DNA of 62,711 nucleotides from Paracoccaceae bacterium (GTDB lineage: Bacteria > Pseudomonadota > Alphaproteobacteria > Rhodobacterales > Rhodobacteraceae). A model generated the notes under the pieces. It saw only the letters and a program-made list of their open reading frames with translations, had not been told where the DNA came from and made no database searches. How positions within the stretch are numbered: the first letter of the stretch is position 1; each line of letters begins with the position of its first letter. Below, piece after piece: positions 43,208-54,744 of this stretch. A program made the translations under genes and the position numbers. The stretch spans positions 1 to 62,711 of the forward strand of contig JAJFIC010000057.1 of assembly GCA_021775315.1 (NCBI GenBank). Reading direction: 5' to 3'.

Positions 43208-44701
43208 ATGGCTCAAGAAAAAGTGCCTGCTAGAACACTGATCGCGCTGGGACTTACGCCCAACGATGGGCAGAACGCGCTGATTTCCGGACTTTCCGTC
43301 GATAGCCGCCTGACAAAACCGGGGCATTTATTTGCGGCCTTGCCGGGCGTTAATGTGCACGGGGCTGAATTCATTCAATACGCGGTTCGCATGGGGGCAG
43401 TTGCGGTTTTGACCGACCGGGCAGGGGCGGATTTGGCTGCAGAGGTTCTGGCCTCGGGCAACGTGACCTTGGTGATTGCGGATGACCCGCGACTGACCTT
43501 GTCTAAAGTCGCCGCGCTTTGGTTTGAAACACAGCCCGAAACCATGGTGGCGGTGACAGGCACCAACGGCAAAACATCAGTCGCCAGTTTTACCCGCCAG
43601 ATATGGGAAGGGCTGGGCTTGCGGGCGGTCAATTTCGGCACAACGGGTGTCGAGGGTTGCATCGCAGCGCCGCTGGCCCACACAACGCCTGAACCGATAA
43701 CGCTGCACGGTCTTTTGCGCGATCTGTCGGCGCAGAATATCAGCCACGCCGCGATGGAGGCCTCGTCGCACGGATTGGCGCAGCGCCGTCTTGATGGCGT
43801 TAAGTTAACTGCCGCTGGATTTACCAATTTCACGCAGGACCATCTGGATTATCACAGCAGTTTTGACGAATATTTCGACGCCAAGGCCGGGTTGTTTGAC
43901 CGTGTGTTGCCGAGCGGCGGAACCGCTGTCATCAATATTGATGATGCACGCGGCCAAGATATGTCCGCGATTGCCACCGCACGCGGGCAGAAACACTTAT
44001 GGGTTGGCACAGATGAACGGGCCGATCTGCGTATTCTGGGGCAGCGATTTGACGCGACCGGGCAGGATTTGCGGTTCTCTTACGGCGGGCAGGTACATAT
44101 GGCGCGCCTGTCGCTGATTGGTGGTTTTCAGGCGGGTAATGTTTTGCTGGCGGCGGGTTTGGCGATTGCCTGTGGCGCTGCGGCCGAGGACGTTTTCAAA
44201 TGCTTGCCCGGACTTGAAACCGTGCGTGGCCGGATGGAACTGGCGGCGACGCGGGCGAATGGTGCCAGTGTTTTTGTTGATTACGCGCATACGCCTGATG
44301 CGCTTAAGACCGCGCTAACGGCTTTGCGCCCGCATGTCATGGGGCGGCTGATTGTGGTTTTTGGTGCCGGTGGGGATCGCGACAAAGGCAAGCGGCCCCT
44401 GATGGGACGCGCCGCTGCTGAAAACGCCGACGTGGTTTTTGTCACAGATGACAACCCGCGCAGCGAAACGCCTGGGGATATCCGCACTGAAATTCTGGCG
44501 GCTTGTCCTGATGCGACCGAAATTGATGATCGGGCTACGGCCATTCTGGCAGGCGTCGACGCGCTGGGGCCGGGGGATACCTTGCTGATCGCGGGCAAAG
44601 GCCACGAAACCGGCCAGACAATTGGCGATGATGTGCTGGATTTCAGCGATGTCGAGCAAGCCAGCGTTGCGGTCGCGGCCCTTGATGGATTGCGCGCATG
44701 A
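43208..44701 (+). CDS. murE: UDP-MurNAc-tripeptide synthetase (meso-DAP adding)
   Basis: MurE adds meso-diaminopimelate to UDP-MurNAc-L-Ala-D-Glu. The 497-residue protein has the ATP motif TGTNGKTS (about 118-125) and the DNPRSETP sequence near the end; DNPR is characteristic of meso-DAP rather than lysine addition. The middle domain carries EASSHGLAQRRLDG. It overlaps murF by four bases (ATGA). Confidence 0.96.
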   Translation: MAQEKVPARTLIALGLTPNDGQNALISGLSVDSRLTKPGHLFAALPGVNVHGAEFIQYAVRMGAVAVLTDRAGADLAAEVLASGNVTLVIADDPRLTLSKVAALWFETQPETMVAVTGTNGKTSVASFTRQIWEGLGLRAVNFGTTGVEGCIAAPLAHTTPEPITLHGLLRDLSAQNISHAAMEASSHGLAQRRLDGVKLTAAGFTNFTQDHLDYHSSFDEYFDAKAGLFDRVLPSGGTAVINIDDARGQDMSAIATARGQKHLWVGTDERADLRILGQRFDATGQDLRFSYGGQVHMARLSLIGGFQAGNVLLAAGLAIACGAAAEDVFKCLPGLETVRGRMELAATRANGASVFVDYAHTPDALKTALTALRPHVMGRLIVVFGAGGDRDKGKRPLMGRAAAENADVVFVTDDNPRSETPGDIRTEILAACPDATEIDDRATAILAGVDALGPGDTLLIAGKGHETGQTIGDDVLDFSDVEQASVAVAALDGLRA

Positions 44702-46131
44702 GCGTGCTATGGACAGCCGCCGAGGCCGCCGCCGCAACCGGTGGCCGGGTGATCGGCGATTGGCAGGCTGGCGGTGTTTCGATCGACACGCGCACCCTTG
44801 TTGAGGGCGATTTGTTTGTCGCCCTCAAGGATGTGCGCGACGGTCACGATTTTGTCGCGCAAGCCTTGAAAAATGGCGCGGCGGCGGCGTTGGTTTCGCG
44901 TCTGCCTGAAGATTTGCCGCAGGATGCGCCACTGCTGATCGTTGATGACGTTCTGGCCGGGCTAGAGGCATTGGGTGCTGCCGCCCGTGTGCGCGTTGAT
45001 GCGCAGGTGATTGCGGTGACGGGGTCGGTCGGCAAGACCACAAGCAAGGATATGTTGGCATATGTGCTGGAACGGCAGGGCCGGGTGCATGCGGCTGAAA
45101 TGAGCCTGAACAACCATTGGGGCGTGCCGCTGACGCTGGCGCGGATGCCGCGCGAAACCGATTTTGCCATTCTTGAAATCGGCATGAACCATCCCGGTGA
45201 AATCGCGCCGCTTAGTCGGCTAAGCAAACCGGATGTGGCCCTGATCACGACCGTGGCCGAGGCACATATGGCGGCTTTCAGCTCGGTCGATGATATAGCC
45301 CACGCCAAGGCCGAAATATTCGATGGCCTTGCGCCGGGTGGAATTGCCATTCTGAACCGCGATATTGCGACTTTTGATATTCTGGCCAATGCCGCAAGTG
45401 TTGTACCAGCCGAAATCATCACTTTTGGCGAGGACCAGCGCGCGGATTACCGGCTGAGCGATGTGCATTTCTATGGCGGTGTGTCCAGCGTACAAGCGAT
45501 CATCCGCGGTCGCGACAGCCTGTTCAAGATAGGGGCAGCCGGGCGGCATCTGGCGCTGAATGGTCTGGCGGTCTTGGCGGCGGTCCGGGCCGTTGGCGCT
45601 GACCCGGTGATTGCAGCCCTTGATCTGGCGACCTGGCTGCCACCGCAGGGGCGGGGCCAGCGGCATTGGATTGCGCTTGATCCAAATGAACCGGATCTTA
45701 AGCTGGAACTGATAGATGATGCCTATAACGCCAATCCTGCCTCGATGAAGGCGGCGTTTGACGTGTTGGCCGACAGCAGCCCGGTTGACGGTGTTGGCCG
45801 TGTGCGCAAGGGGCGCCGTATTGCGATTTTGTCGGATATGCTGGAACTGGGCCAAGATGAGGCTGATCGCCACGCGGATTTGACGCAAATGCCGGGGATG
45901 CAGGCCGTTGATCTGGTGCATTGCGCCGGGCCGTTAATGGAAAATCTGCATCAGGCCCTGCCGGTTGAAAAGCAGGGCGAATGGCATTTTTCCGCCGAAA
46001 CGCTGGCCAATCGGGTGCACCGCTTGCTGGATGCGGGTGATGTGGTCATGGTCAAAGGATCAAAAGGGTCGCGGGCGTCGCTGGTGGTTGACGCCATCCG
46101 AAAACTCGGTCAAGCGAACGCCAACGGATAA
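44698..46131 (+). CDS. murF: UDP-MurNAc-tripeptide D-alanyl-D-alanine ligase
   Basis: MurF completes the pentapeptide by adding D-Ala-D-Ala. The 477-residue protein has the ATP motif TGSVGKTTSKDML (about 104-116), the EIGMNHPGEI and YNANPASMKAAFDVL family motifs, and a C-terminal ligase domain. It overlaps murE and lies 15 bp before mraY. Confidence 0.96.
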   Translation: MSVLWTAAEAAAATGGRVIGDWQAGGVSIDTRTLVEGDLFVALKDVRDGHDFVAQALKNGAAAALVSRLPEDLPQDAPLLIVDDVLAGLEALGAAARVRVDAQVIAVTGSVGKTTSKDMLAYVLERQGRVHAAEMSLNNHWGVPLTLARMPRETDFAILEIGMNHPGEIAPLSRLSKPDVALITTVAEAHMAAFSSVDDIAHAKAEIFDGLAPGGIAILNRDIATFDILANAASVVPAEIITFGEDQRADYRLSDVHFYGGVSSVQAIIRGRDSLFKIGAAGRHLALNGLAVLAAVRAVGADPVIAALDLATWLPPQGRGQRHWIALDPNEPDLKLELIDDAYNANPASMKAAFDVLADSSPVDGVGRVRKGRRIAILSDMLELGQDEADRHADLTQMPGMQAVDLVHCAGPLMENLHQALPVEKQGEWHFSAETLANRVHRLLDAGDVVMVKGSKGSRASLVVDAIRKLGQANANG

Positions 46132-46146
46132 AAGGGACAGGCGCGC

Positions 46147-47232
46147 ATGCTTTATATGCTCTATGAGCTTTCAGACGGGGACGGGGCCTTTAACCTGTTT
46201 CGCTATATCACGCTGCGCTCGGGCGGCGCGTTTTTCACGGCGTTGCTTTTCGGTTTTATCTTTGGCCAACCGCTGATCAACCTGTTGAAACGCAAGCAAA
46301 CCAATGGCCAGCCGATCCGCGAAGACGGGCCGCAAAGCCATATCTTGGACAAGGCTGGCACACCGACCATGGGTGGTGTTCTGATCCTTGGTGCGCTGAC
46401 AGTTTCAACGTTGATCTGGGCCCGGCTTGACAATCCGTTTGTCTGGCTGGTGCTTTTTGTCACCGTGGCTTTTGGGCTGGTTGGGTTTGCTGACGATTAC
46501 ACCAAAGTCACGAAAAACAACTCCAAAGGCGTTTCCAGCCGGGTGCGGTTTGGCATTGGTCTGTTGGTTGCCGCAATTGCTGGCTACTGGGCCACAATGT
46601 TTCACCCGGATCCGCTGGCCGGGCAATTGGCGATGCCGGTGTTCAAGGATGTTCTGGTTAACCTTGGCTATCTGTTTATTCCGTTTGCCATGATCGTGAT
46701 CGTCGGTTCAGCCAATGCTGTTAACCTGACCGATGGGCTGGACGGTCTGGCGATCATGCCGGTGATGATTGCGGCGGCGACGCTGGGTATCATCGCTTAT
46801 GCGGTTGGACGTGTGGACGTGACGCAATATCTGGACGTGCATTATGTGCCGGGAACCGGTGAAATTCTGGTGTTTTGTTCGGCCTTGATTGGCGGCGGAT
46901 TGGGCTTTTTGTGGTATAACGCACCACCAGCGGCGGTGTTTATGGGCGATACCGGATCTTTGGCGCTGGGCGGGGCTTTGGGGGCAATTGCGGTTGCCAC
47001 AAAACACGAGATTGTTCTGGCCATCGTCGGCGGGCTGTTTGTGGTTGAGGCACTGTCGGTTATCATTCAGGTGCTCTATTTCAAGCGCACTGGCAAGCGC
47101 GTGTTCCTGATGGCACCCATTCATCACCATTATGAAAAACGCGGCTGGTCCGAGCCTCAGATCGTGATCCGGTTCTGGATCATCTCGCTTATTCTGGCGC
47201 TGGTTGGGCTGGCGACGTTGAAACTCAGATGA
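46147..47232 (+). CDS. mraY: Phospho-MurNAc-pentapeptide transferase
   Basis: MraY moves phospho-MurNAc-pentapeptide to undecaprenyl phosphate, making lipid I in the membrane. The 361-residue protein has ten helices and the conserved loops [21 protein letters not shown] (catalytic Asp pair), [22 protein letters not shown] and [11 protein letters not shown]. All metal- and substrate-binding residues are present. The stop overlaps murD (ATGA). Confidence 0.97.
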   Translation: MLYMLYELSDGDGAFNLFRYITLRSGGAFFTALLFGFIFGQPLINLLKRKQTNGQPIREDGPQSHILDKAGTPTMGGVLILGALTVSTLIWARLDNPFVWLVLFVTVAFGLVGFADDYTKVTKNNSKGVSSRVRFGIGLLVAAIAGYWATMFHPDPLAGQLAMPVFKDVLVNLGYLFIPFAMIVIVGSANAVNLTDGLDGLAIMPVMIAAATLGIIAYAVGRVDVTQYLDVHYVPGTGEILVFCSALIGGGLGFLWYNAPPAAVFMGDTGSLALGGALGAIAVATKHEIVLAIVGGLFVVEALSVIIQVLYFKRTGKRVFLMAPIHHHYEKRGWSEPQIVIRFWIISLILALVGLATLKLR

Positions 47233-48635
47233 TCCCGGTTCGCGGATATCGCGGCCACAGGGTTGCGGTGCTGGGACTTGGCCGATCTGGCCTGTCGGCA
47301 GCGCACGCGCTTGAGGCCGGTGGTGCGATTGCGCTTTGTTGGGACGACAGTGCCGAGGCCCGCACGCGCGCGGTTGAGGCGGGTTTAACCCTGCATGATT
47401 TGACAAAAACCGGTGCCTGGAAAGACGTGGTCGCCCTGATCGTGTCGCCTGGTATTGCGCATCTTTACCCCACGCCCAATCCGATCATTCGTGCGGCTTG
47501 GGAAAATGGTGTGGCCGTTGACAACGACATTGGTCTGTTTTTCCGATCCTACGCGACCGAAGAATGGGACAAGTTCGATGTCATGCCGCGCGTGGTGGCG
47601 GTCACCGGGTCTAATGGCAAATCGACCACCTCGGCCTTGATTGCGCATATTCTTGAGGATCAGGGCAAACAGGTGCAGCTGGCGGGCAATATCGGGCGCG
47701 GCGTGCTTGACCTTGATCCAGCCTCGGAAGGTGAGGTTGTGGTGTTGGAGCTGTCTTCGTATCAGATCGAACTGGCGCGCGCGCTTGCCCCGGATATCGG
47801 GGTTTTCATGAACCTGACGCCGGATCATCTGGACCGGCACGGTGGCATTGGCGGGTATTTCGCGGCAAAACGACGGCTCTTTGCCGAAGGTGGACCAGAT
47901 CGCGCCATCATTGGCGTGGACGAGGTTGAGGGGCAGTTTCTTGCCAATCAGATGCGTGAAAAAGCCGAAACCGGTGAGCCGGTCATCCAAATTTCCGCCG
48001 CCCGAAAACTGTCGGGCGAGGATTGGAGCGTTTTTGCCCGCAAAGGTTTTTTGACCGAATGGCGGCGAAGTAAACAAATGGCGGCGATTGATCTGCGTAA
48101 GATTGCCAGCTTACCCGGGGCGCACAACCACCAAAACGCCTGCGCCGCTTATGCGGTTTGTCGATCAATCGGTCTGGCACCGCGTCTGATCGAGGCAAGT
48201 TTTGCGAGTTTTCGCGGATTGCCACATCGTTCGCAAGTGTTGGGTACCAAGGATGGCGTGACGTTTGTCAACGACAGTAAAGCCACTAATGCGGACAGTG
48301 CAGGCAAGGCCATTCAGGCCTTCAAATCGGTGCGCTGGATCTTGGGTGGGCTGGGCAAAGAGGGTGGAATTGGGTCACTGGCACCGCTGCTTGATCGCGT
48401 GGCAAAGGCCTATTTGATTGGCCATTCAGCCGAGGATTTTGCCTTGCAGTTAAACGATTTGCCCTATGAGATTTGTGGCGACATGGCGACAGCGGTGGCG
48501 CATGCAGCGGCTGAGGCCGAGGCGGGGGATACGGTTTTGCTGGCCCCGGCGGCGGCAAGTTTTGATCAGTATCCGAATTTTGAACGCCGGGGCGAAGATT
48601 TTGCCGTTTGCGTTGAAAAGGTTCTGGCGGGCTGA
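47229..48635 (+). CDS. murD: UDP-MurNAc-L-alanine:D-glutamate ligase
   Basis: MurD adds D-glutamate to UDP-MurNAc-L-Ala. The 468-residue protein has an N-terminal Rossmann-like domain ([17 protein letters not shown]), the ATP motif [17 protein letters not shown] and the [10 protein letters not shown] and [10 protein letters not shown] motifs. It begins within the last codons of mraY and is followed by a 225-bp gap before ftsW. Confidence 0.96.
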   Translation: MIPVRGYRGHRVAVLGLGRSGLSAAHALEAGGAIALCWDDSAEARTRAVEAGLTLHDLTKTGAWKDVVALIVSPGIAHLYPTPNPIIRAAWENGVAVDNDIGLFFRSYATEEWDKFDVMPRVVAVTGSNGKSTTSALIAHILEDQGKQVQLAGNIGRGVLDLDPASEGEVVVLELSSYQIELARALAPDIGVFMNLTPDHLDRHGGIGGYFAAKRRLFAEGGPDRAIIGVDEVEGQFLANQMREKAETGEPVIQISAARKLSGEDWSVFARKGFLTEWRRSKQMAAIDLRKIASLPGAHNHQNACAAYAVCRSIGLAPRLIEASFASFRGLPHRSQVLGTKDGVTFVNDSKATNADSAGKAIQAFKSVRWILGGLGKEGGIGSLAPLLDRVAKAYLIGHSAEDFALQLNDLPYEICGDMATAVAHAAAEAEAGDTVLLAPAAASFDQYPNFERRGEDFAVCVEKVLAG

Positions 48636-48684
48636 CGGTTGATTTGGGCACGGTTTGCCCTTTGCTGCGCAAATGAGCGAGGGC

Positions 48685-48726
48685 AAAGGGGGCTGTCTGC
48701 CCCCTTTGAAACCCCCGAGAGTATTT
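48685..48726 (-). repeat. Dispersed intergenic element, copy 4 (reverse orientation)
   Basis: The murD-ftsW gap holds AAAGGGGGC-TGTCT-GCCCCCTTT, a 9-bp stem (48685-48707), next to CGAGAGTATTTC. Read on the minus strand this is GAAATACTCTCGGGGG followed by the hairpin, the same plan as the copies after ftsY and recN. It lacks a T-run, so termination inside the dcw cluster would be partial at most. Confidence 0.55.
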
Positions 48727-48860
48727 CTGGAACAATGAAACCGAACGGGCCTGAGCGCGGCAATAAATACTGGCCTCAGACTGCGAAAGCCCCTATAGTT
48801 TCACCATAACAAAAGCTGACTGGACAAACCGGCAGCGGGCAGAGGTTTCAGAGCGGACCA

Positions 48861-50027
48861 ATGACAGAGATGGTGCATGGCGCAAGCCCGGTCAGGTCGG
48901 GTGAGCCGATCTTGCCTAAATGGTGGCGAACTGTGGATCGCTGGACGATGTCCTGCGTGCTTTTGCTGTTTGCGGTTGGTCTGTTATTGGGCTTTGCCGC
49001 ATCGCCCCCGCTGGCGTCAAAAACCGGTTATTCGCCGTTCCACTATGTGACGCGACAGGCGGTATTTGGCGGCGTAGCCCTTACGGCAATGATAATCACG
49101 TCGATGATGTCGCCGCTTTTGGTGCGGCGGCTTGGGGTTTTGGGGTTTGTTCTGGCCTTTACAGCGGTGGCGATGTTGCCGCTTTTTGGGACAGATTTCG
49201 GCAAAGGGGCGACGCGGTGGTATTCGCTTGGATTTACCTCGGTCCAGCCGTCGGAGTTTCTGAAACCCGGCTTCGTTATTTTCGCGGCCTGGTTGATGTC
49301 GGCCAGTTCTGAAATTTTCGGCCCACCGGGCAAGCGCTTATCGTTGTTGGTTGCTTTGGTCCTTGTTGGGTTTTTGGTGATGCAGCCGGATTTCGGTCAG
49401 GCGAGCCTGATTTTGGCAAGCTGGGGCATCATGTATTTTGTCGCCGGGGCGCCGATGCTGGTGCTGGTGGCGATCGCGGGGGCCACGGTTTTCGGCGGCA
49501 CGCTGGCCTATCAGTATTCTGAACATTTTGCCCGCCGGATTGACGGGTTTTTAAGTGCCGAGGTCGATCCGACAACGCAGCTTGGTTATGCTGCGAATGC
49601 CATTCAGGAAGGCGGCTTTTTTGGTGTTGGTGTCGGTGGTGGTACCGTCAAATGGTTATTGCCGGACGCCCATACCGATTTCATCATCGCCGTGGCGGCC
49701 GAAGAATATGGTCTGATTTTGGTGCTGGCAGTGATCTTTTTGTTCATGGTTGTAACAGTGCGTTCAATGTTCCGCCTGATCCGCGAACGCGATCCTTTCA
49801 CGCGGCTGGCCGGAACGGGTTTGGCGGCGTTGTTTGCCATGCAGGCCCTTATAAATCTTGGGGTTGCTGCGCGGTTATTGCCTGCCAAAGGCATGACCTT
49901 GCCGTTCGTGTCTTATGGTGGCTCATCCTTGGTGGCGGCTGGCATTGCGCTTGGCATGTTGCTGGCTTTTACCCGCACAAGACCCCAAGGCGAAATGCAT
50001 GATATTTTCCGTCGCCGGGCGGGGTGA
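48861..50027 (+). CDS. ftsW: Septal peptidoglycan glycosyltransferase FtsW
   Basis: FtsW, a SEDS-family enzyme, polymerises lipid II at the septum with FtsI. The 388-residue protein has ten hydrophobic segments and family motifs [22 protein letters not shown] and the later [27 protein letters not shown]. The catalytic Asp region (VDPTTQLGY) is visible. The upstream gap separates it from murD, so it may have its own promoter in addition to read-through. Confidence 0.95.
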   Translation: MTEMVHGASPVRSGEPILPKWWRTVDRWTMSCVLLLFAVGLLLGFAASPPLASKTGYSPFHYVTRQAVFGGVALTAMIITSMMSPLLVRRLGVLGFVLAFTAVAMLPLFGTDFGKGATRWYSLGFTSVQPSEFLKPGFVIFAAWLMSASSEIFGPPGKRLSLLVALVLVGFLVMQPDFGQASLILASWGIMYFVAGAPMLVLVAIAGATVFGGTLAYQYSEHFARRIDGFLSAEVDPTTQLGYAANAIQEGGFFGVGVGGGTVKWLLPDAHTDFIIAVAAEEYGLILVLAVIFLFMVVTVRSMFRLIRERDPFTRLAGTGLAALFAMQALINLGVAARLLPAKGMTLPFVSYGGSSLVAAGIALGMLLAFTRTRPQGEMHDIFRRRAG

Positions 50028-50032
50028 GCGGA

Positions 50033-51163
50033 ATGAGCGCAAAAAGCAAGCAAAGAACGCTGGTTATCGCGGCGGGTGGCACTGGTGGTCATATGTTTCC
50101 GGCGCAGGCGTTGGCCGAAGAAATGCTGAACGCCGGGTGGCGTGTGAAGCTGTCAACAGATGCGCGCGGGGCGCGGTATACCAGCGGTTTTCCTGATGCG
50201 GTTGAGATCGAGGTGGTGGATAGCGCGACATTCGCCCGCGGTGGATTGCGTGGGCGCATCGCCACGCCGTTTCGTTTGCTGAAAGGCGTGTTTACCGCAA
50301 CCATCAGGATGCTGATGGAAAAACCTGACGTTGTAGCCGGGTTCGGCGGCTATCCGGCTTTTCCGGCGATGACGGCGGCTTGGATCACACGGCGGCCACG
50401 GCTGTTGCATGAACAAAACGGTGTTCTGGGCCGGGTCAACCGATTGTTTGTCCGCCGGGTCAATCAGGTCGCCTGTGGGACATGGCCGACGGATTTGCCC
50501 AAAGGGGTTGAGGGTATTCACACCGGAAACCCTGTGCGCGGCGCCGTTTTGGAACGCGAAAACGCCCAATATATCGAACCCGGTGATTATCCGATGAGCC
50601 TGCTGGTGATGGGTGGCTCGCAAGGGGCGCGGGTGTTGTCGCAAGTGGTTCCGGGCGCGATTGCGCTGTTACCAGACGAGGTATTACGGCATCTCAGGGT
50701 CTCGCATCAGGCGCGTGAAGAGGATCTTGAAACGGTCGAAGCGCGCTACCGCGAAATCGGCATCACGGCGGATGTTCAGACCTTTTTTACCGACGTACCG
50801 GGCAGGCTTGCCGAGGCGCAATTGGTGATCTCGCGCGCCGGGGCATCGTCGATTGCTGATATTACGGTGATCGGGCGACCTTCGATCCTGATCCCGCTGG
50901 CCAGTGCGCTTCGTGATGAACAAAGTGCCAATGCACGGGGCCTGGCCGATGCTGGTGCTGCAGATGTTCTGATCGAGGCCGAGTTGACGGCGCTTGGTCT
51001 GGCGCGTCATATTCACGCGGTTTTGACGGATGGCGCATTGGCCAATCGCATGGCACATGCGGCCAAAGCGTTGGGCAAGCCGGAAGCGACAGAAACGCTG
51101 GTGTTATTGGTCGAAGAATTGGCGTTGGGAAAGAACGCCGATAAGGACGCAGAAGAGGGTTAA
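50033..51163 (+). CDS. murG: UDP-GlcNAc:lipid I N-acetylglucosaminyltransferase
   Basis: MurG makes lipid II on the cytoplasmic face. From ATG 50033 the protein has 376 residues; a GTG at 50024 that overlaps the ftsW stop (GTGA) is an equally valid start that adds three residues. The N-terminal donor-fold loop is [15 protein letters not shown], and the acceptor motifs [14 protein letters not shown] and [12 protein letters not shown] follow. [12 protein letters not shown] and [22 protein letters not shown] complete the family pattern. Confidence 0.95.
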   Translation: MSAKSKQRTLVIAAGGTGGHMFPAQALAEEMLNAGWRVKLSTDARGARYTSGFPDAVEIEVVDSATFARGGLRGRIATPFRLLKGVFTATIRMLMEKPDVVAGFGGYPAFPAMTAAWITRRPRLLHEQNGVLGRVNRLFVRRVNQVACGTWPTDLPKGVEGIHTGNPVRGAVLERENAQYIEPGDYPMSLLVMGGSQGARVLSQVVPGAIALLPDEVLRHLRVSHQAREEDLETVEARYREIGITADVQTFFTDVPGRLAEAQLVISRAGASSIADITVIGRPSILIPLASALRDEQSANARGLADAGAADVLIEAELTALGLARHIHAVLTDGALANRMAHAAKALGKPEATETLVLLVEELALGKNADKDAEEG

Positions 51164-51165
51164 GA

Positions 51166-52563
51166 ATGAACGCTGCAACCAAATTGCCGACCGATATCGG
51201 GCCGATCCATTTTGTGGGCATCGGTGGCATCGGCATGTCCGGGATTGCAGAAGTGTTGTTGAACCACGGTTACGACGTTCAGGGTAGTGACCTGAAAGCC
51301 AGCAAAATCACCGATCGGCTGGCCAGCATGGGCGCGGTTATTTTCGTTGGGCAAAAGGCTGAAAACCTTGCCTCAGCCGAAGTCGTGGTGATCTCGTCCG
51401 CGATCAAGGCTGGAAATGCGGAACTGGACGAGGCACGGCGGTTGGGATTACCCGTTGTGCGCCGGGCCGAGATGTTGGCCGAACTAATGCGACTGAAATC
51501 CAACGTGGCGATTGCCGGGACGCATGGCAAGACGACAACGACCACGATGGTTGCAACGCTGCTGGATGCCGGCAAACTTGACCCCACTGTCATCAACGGC
51601 GGAATTATTCACGCATATGGCAGCAACGCCCGGATGGGCGGCGGTGAATGGATGGTGGTCGAGGCTGACGAAAGCGACGGCACATTCGTTAAACTGCCAG
51701 CGACGATTGCCATCGTGACCAATATCGACGCTGAACATATGGAACATTACGGCACGTTTGATGCGCTGCGGGATGCCTTTTACAACTTTGTGCATAACAT
51801 CCCGTTTTACGGCGTGGCTGTGTGCTGTACCGATCATGCCGAGGTTCAGACTCTGGTCGGGCGTATCAGCGACCGGCGCGTAATCACCTATGGATTTAAC
51901 GCGCAGGCCGATGTGCGGGCGGGCAATCTAACTTATGAAAATGGGGTGGCGCATTTTGATGTCTACCTGCGTGAAGACGATCAGCGGATCAATGGCATGA
52001 CCCTTCCGATGCCCGGCGACCACAACGTTTTGAACGCATTGTCGGCCATTGCCGTGGCGCGACATCTGGGCATGAAAGGCAGCGAAATTCGTGATGCTTT
52101 GGCGAATTTCAAGGGGGTGAACCGGCGGTTTACCAAAGTTGGCGAAGTTGGCGGTGTGACCATCATCGACGATTACGGCCACCATCCCGTTGAAATCGCC
52201 GCCGTTTTGCGTGCGGCACGTCAAGCTACCAAAGGTCGGGTCATTGCCGTGCACCAGCCGCATCGTTATTCGCGACTGTCCAGCCTGTTTGAAGATTTCT
52301 GCACCTGTTTCAACGACGCAGATGTCGTCGCCATTGCCGAGGTTTATGCCGCAGGCGAGGATCCGATAAAAGGTGCCAGCCGCGATGATCTGGTGGCGGG
52401 ATTGATCGCACATGGCCACAGACATGCGGTTGCGTTGCAAGACGAGGCGGCATTGGCTGATCTGGTCAGGCAACAGGCCGGGCCGGGCGACATGGTGGTT
52501 TGTCTTGGGGCGGGCACGATCTCGGTCTGGGCGCATGATCTGGTCAAGGTTCTTGAGGCATGA
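51166..52563 (+). CDS. murC: UDP-MurNAc-L-alanine ligase
   Basis: MurC adds the first L-alanine to UDP-MurNAc. The 465-residue protein has the Rossmann motif [17 protein letters not shown] (about 15-31), ATP motif [16 protein letters not shown] (about 119-134), [14 protein letters not shown], and [14 protein letters not shown] near the C-terminal domain. The stop overlaps the DUF2484 start by four bases. Confidence 0.97.
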   Translation: MNAATKLPTDIGPIHFVGIGGIGMSGIAEVLLNHGYDVQGSDLKASKITDRLASMGAVIFVGQKAENLASAEVVVISSAIKAGNAELDEARRLGLPVVRRAEMLAELMRLKSNVAIAGTHGKTTTTTMVATLLDAGKLDPTVINGGIIHAYGSNARMGGGEWMVVEADESDGTFVKLPATIAIVTNIDAEHMEHYGTFDALRDAFYNFVHNIPFYGVAVCCTDHAEVQTLVGRISDRRVITYGFNAQADVRAGNLTYENGVAHFDVYLREDDQRINGMTLPMPGDHNVLNALSAIAVARHLGMKGSEIRDALANFKGVNRRFTKVGEVGGVTIIDDYGHHPVEIAAVLRAARQATKGRVIAVHQPHRYSRLSSLFEDFCTCFNDADVVAIAEVYAAGEDPIKGASRDDLVAGLIAHGHRHAVALQDEAALADLVRQQAGPGDMVVCLGAGTISVWAHDLVKVLEA

Positions 52564-52820
52564 GCTGGTCATTGCTTGCCACGATCTTCTGGGTGCTGGC
52601 GGTGTCGCTGGTCGGCATGATGCCGCGCACGCAACACAAACGCTTTGGCTTTCCGCTATTGGCGATGTTCCCGTTTTTGCTGGCTTTTGTGGCCTTTGAA
52701 CTGGGGCTCTGGTGGGCTTTGGGTCTGTTCGCGGCGGGCCTGTCGATTTATCGGTATCCGGCGCGGTATTACGGCCTTGCGTTGTGGCGCAAGTTGACCG
52801 GAAAACCGGCGGCGGAATAG
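52560..52820 (+). CDS. DUF2484 family small membrane protein
   Basis: The 86-residue protein has two or three hydrophobic helices (about 3-20, 31-45, 50-62) and a basic C-terminus ([19 protein letters not shown]). It lies between murC and murB, coupled to murC through ATGA, as in other Rhodobacterales. The conserved place in the cluster suggests an envelope or division role, but none is known. Confidence 0.85.
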   Translation: MSWSLLATIFWVLAVSLVGMMPRTQHKRFGFPLLAMFPFLLAFVAFELGLWWALGLFAAGLSIYRYPARYYGLALWRKLTGKPAAE

Positions 52821-52828
52821 GGGGCGTT

Positions 52829-53773
52829 TTGACAGGCTATGACTGGAAAACCCCCGGGCCAACTGTCGAAGGTCGCATAACGCTTGATCGCCCCTTGGCG
52901 GATTTGTCTTGGTTACGGGTTGGCGGCGCGGCTGAGATGCTGTTTCAACCGGCCCATATGGCGGATATTTCCACCTTTATGCGGGCCATTCCCGACGATG
53001 TACCAGTTATGCCCATTGGGGTCTGTTCCAATCTGATCATTCGAGACGGCGGCATCCGGGGGACTGTGATCCGGCTGGGCCGTGGCTTCAATGGGTTTGA
53101 GGTTATGGCCAACGGCAACCTGCGGGTTGGTGCAGGCGCGCTGGATGCGCAAGTGGCGAAACAGGCCGCCCGCGCGGGGTTTGATCTGGCGTTTCTGCGG
53201 ACTATCCCCGGTGGGATCGGTGGCGCAATCCGAATGAACGCGGGCTGTTATGGCAGCTATCTGGCGGATGTTTTCGTCTCAGCCACGGCGGTGCGGCGCG
53301 ACGGCAAGGTTGTGACTTTGCGCAAACAGGATATGGGATTTGCTTATCGCCACTCGGATTTAACCGACGATCTGGTGATTGTGCAGGCGGTCTTGCAGGC
53401 CCCGAAAGCCGCGCCCGAAGATATCGAGGCCAAAATGGCTGACGCTTTGGCCAAACGCGAGGCAACACAGCCTGTCAAGGAACGGTCCTGCGGTTCGACA
53501 TTTCGCAATCCGGCTGGATTTTCGTCAACTGGTCAAGCTGATGACGTGCATGATCTGAAGGCCTGGAAGGTGATTGACGACGCTGGTTTGCGCGGTGCGC
53601 AATTGGGCGGGGCGCAAATGTCCCAGAAGCATCCGAACTTTTTGATCAATACCGGTGGCGCGACAGCCGCAGATTTGGAAAATCTTGGCGAATTGGTGCG
53701 AGAAAAGGTTTTCCAACACTCAGGAATATCGCTAGTGTGGGAAATTAAGAGAGTTGGCGAACCAGCTCCTTGA
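52829..53773 (+). CDS. murB: UDP-N-acetylenolpyruvoylglucosamine reductase
   Basis: MurB reduces the enolpyruvyl group to make UDP-MurNAc, using FAD and NADPH. The start TTG 52829, with GGGGG six bases upstream, gives 314 residues and matches the expected N-terminus before [21 protein letters not shown]-binding [15 protein letters not shown] and the catalytic region [17 protein letters not shown] and FRNPAG are in place. It is 8 bp after DUF2484. A longer open frame to 52712 overlaps DUF2484 and has no suitable start. Confidence 0.94.
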   Translation: MTGYDWKTPGPTVEGRITLDRPLADLSWLRVGGAAEMLFQPAHMADISTFMRAIPDDVPVMPIGVCSNLIIRDGGIRGTVIRLGRGFNGFEVMANGNLRVGAGALDAQVAKQAARAGFDLAFLRTIPGGIGGAIRMNAGCYGSYLADVFVSATAVRRDGKVVTLRKQDMGFAYRHSDLTDDLVIVQAVLQAPKAAPEDIEAKMADALAKREATQPVKERSCGSTFRNPAGFSSTGQADDVHDLKAWKVIDDAGLRGAQLGGAQMSQKHPNFLINTGGATAADLENLGELVREKVFQHSGISLVWEIKRVGEPAP

Positions 53774-53790
53774 AAAAACAGGAAAACAGA

Positions 53791-53806
53791 GGCTGAAAAA
53801 TCAGCC
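53791..53806 (+). other. Small hairpin in murB-ddl gap
   Basis: GGCTGA-AAAA-TCAGCC is a 6-bp perfect stem in the 56-bp gap before ddl. It has no T-run and would not stop transcription. It could be a processing or stability element. Confidence 0.35.
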
Positions 53807-53829
53807 CACGAGCAGAATTTGAGGCGGGT

Positions 53830-54744
53830 ATGTCGAGCGGCAAAAACCCCCGTGTAGCAGTCCTTAAGGGCGGTCCTTCGGCCGAACGCGAGGTATCTTT
53901 ATCGTCTGGCTATGAATGTGCCAAGGCGTTGCGGGGTGAGGGGTTTGAGGTTTTGGAACTGGACGCGGGTCCGGATCTGGCCATTGAACTGGAAAAGCAC
54001 AAACCGGATGTTGTTTTCAACGCGCTGCATGGCCGTTGGGGCGAAGATGGCTGTGTGCAGGGCCTGCTGGAATGGCTGGGTATTCCCTATACCCATTCTG
54101 GTGTGCTGGCCTCGGCCCTTGCAATGGACAAAGAACGCACCAAAGCGGTTTACCGTATGGCTGGTCTGCCAGTTGTCGACAGCTTGCTGGTGCCTGCGGC
54201 GACTGCGCGCGCGCAGCACCCGATGCAGCCGCCTTATGTTGTGAAGCCATATAACGAAGGGTCTTCGGTCGGGGTTTATATTGTGCATGAGGCCGCAAAT
54301 GGTCCGGCGCAATTGTCAAATGATATGCCCGAGACCGTCATGGTCGAAACCTTCGCGCCGGGGCGTGAATTGACCACCACGGTGATGGGCAACAAGCCAC
54401 TGACAGTGACCGATATCCTCACCGAGGGTTGGTATGATTACGACGCGAAATACAAGCTGGGTGGGTCCCGCCACGAAGTCCCTGCCAATATTCCGCCGCA
54501 GATATTTGATGCTTGCATGGATTATGCGCTGCGGGCGCATGGCGCGCTTGGCTGCAAGGGGCTTAGCCGCACAGATTTCCGTTGGGACGAAACTCGCGGC
54601 CTTGATGGCCTGATCCTGCTTGAAACCAACACGCAACCGGGCATGACACCCACATCATTGTCGCCCGAACAGGCCGAGATTTGTGGCTATTCCTTTGGCG
54701 CTTTGTGTCGTTGGCTGGTTAAGGATGCAACATGCAACCGATAG
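53830..54744 (+). CDS. ddl: D-alanine-D-alanine ligase
   Basis: Ddl makes D-Ala-D-Ala for MurF. The 304-residue ATP-grasp protein has VAVLKGGPSAEREVSLSSG at the start (about 9-27), the HGRWGEDGCVQGLLEWLGIPYTHSGV-type lid region, YVVKPYNEGSSVGVYIV, and LETNTQPGMTPTSLSPEQ at the C-terminus for Mg-ATP and substrate. The ftsQ start lies 13 bp inside its 3' end. Confidence 0.96.
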   Translation: MSSGKNPRVAVLKGGPSAEREVSLSSGYECAKALRGEGFEVLELDAGPDLAIELEKHKPDVVFNALHGRWGEDGCVQGLLEWLGIPYTHSGVLASALAMDKERTKAVYRMAGLPVVDSLLVPAATARAQHPMQPPYVVKPYNEGSSVGVYIVHEAANGPAQLSNDMPETVMVETFAPGRELTTTVMGNKPLTVTDILTEGWYDYDAKYKLGGSRHEVPANIPPQIFDACMDYALRAHGALGCKGLSRTDFRWDETRGLDGLILLETNTQPGMTPTSLSPEQAEICGYSFGALCRWLVKDATCNR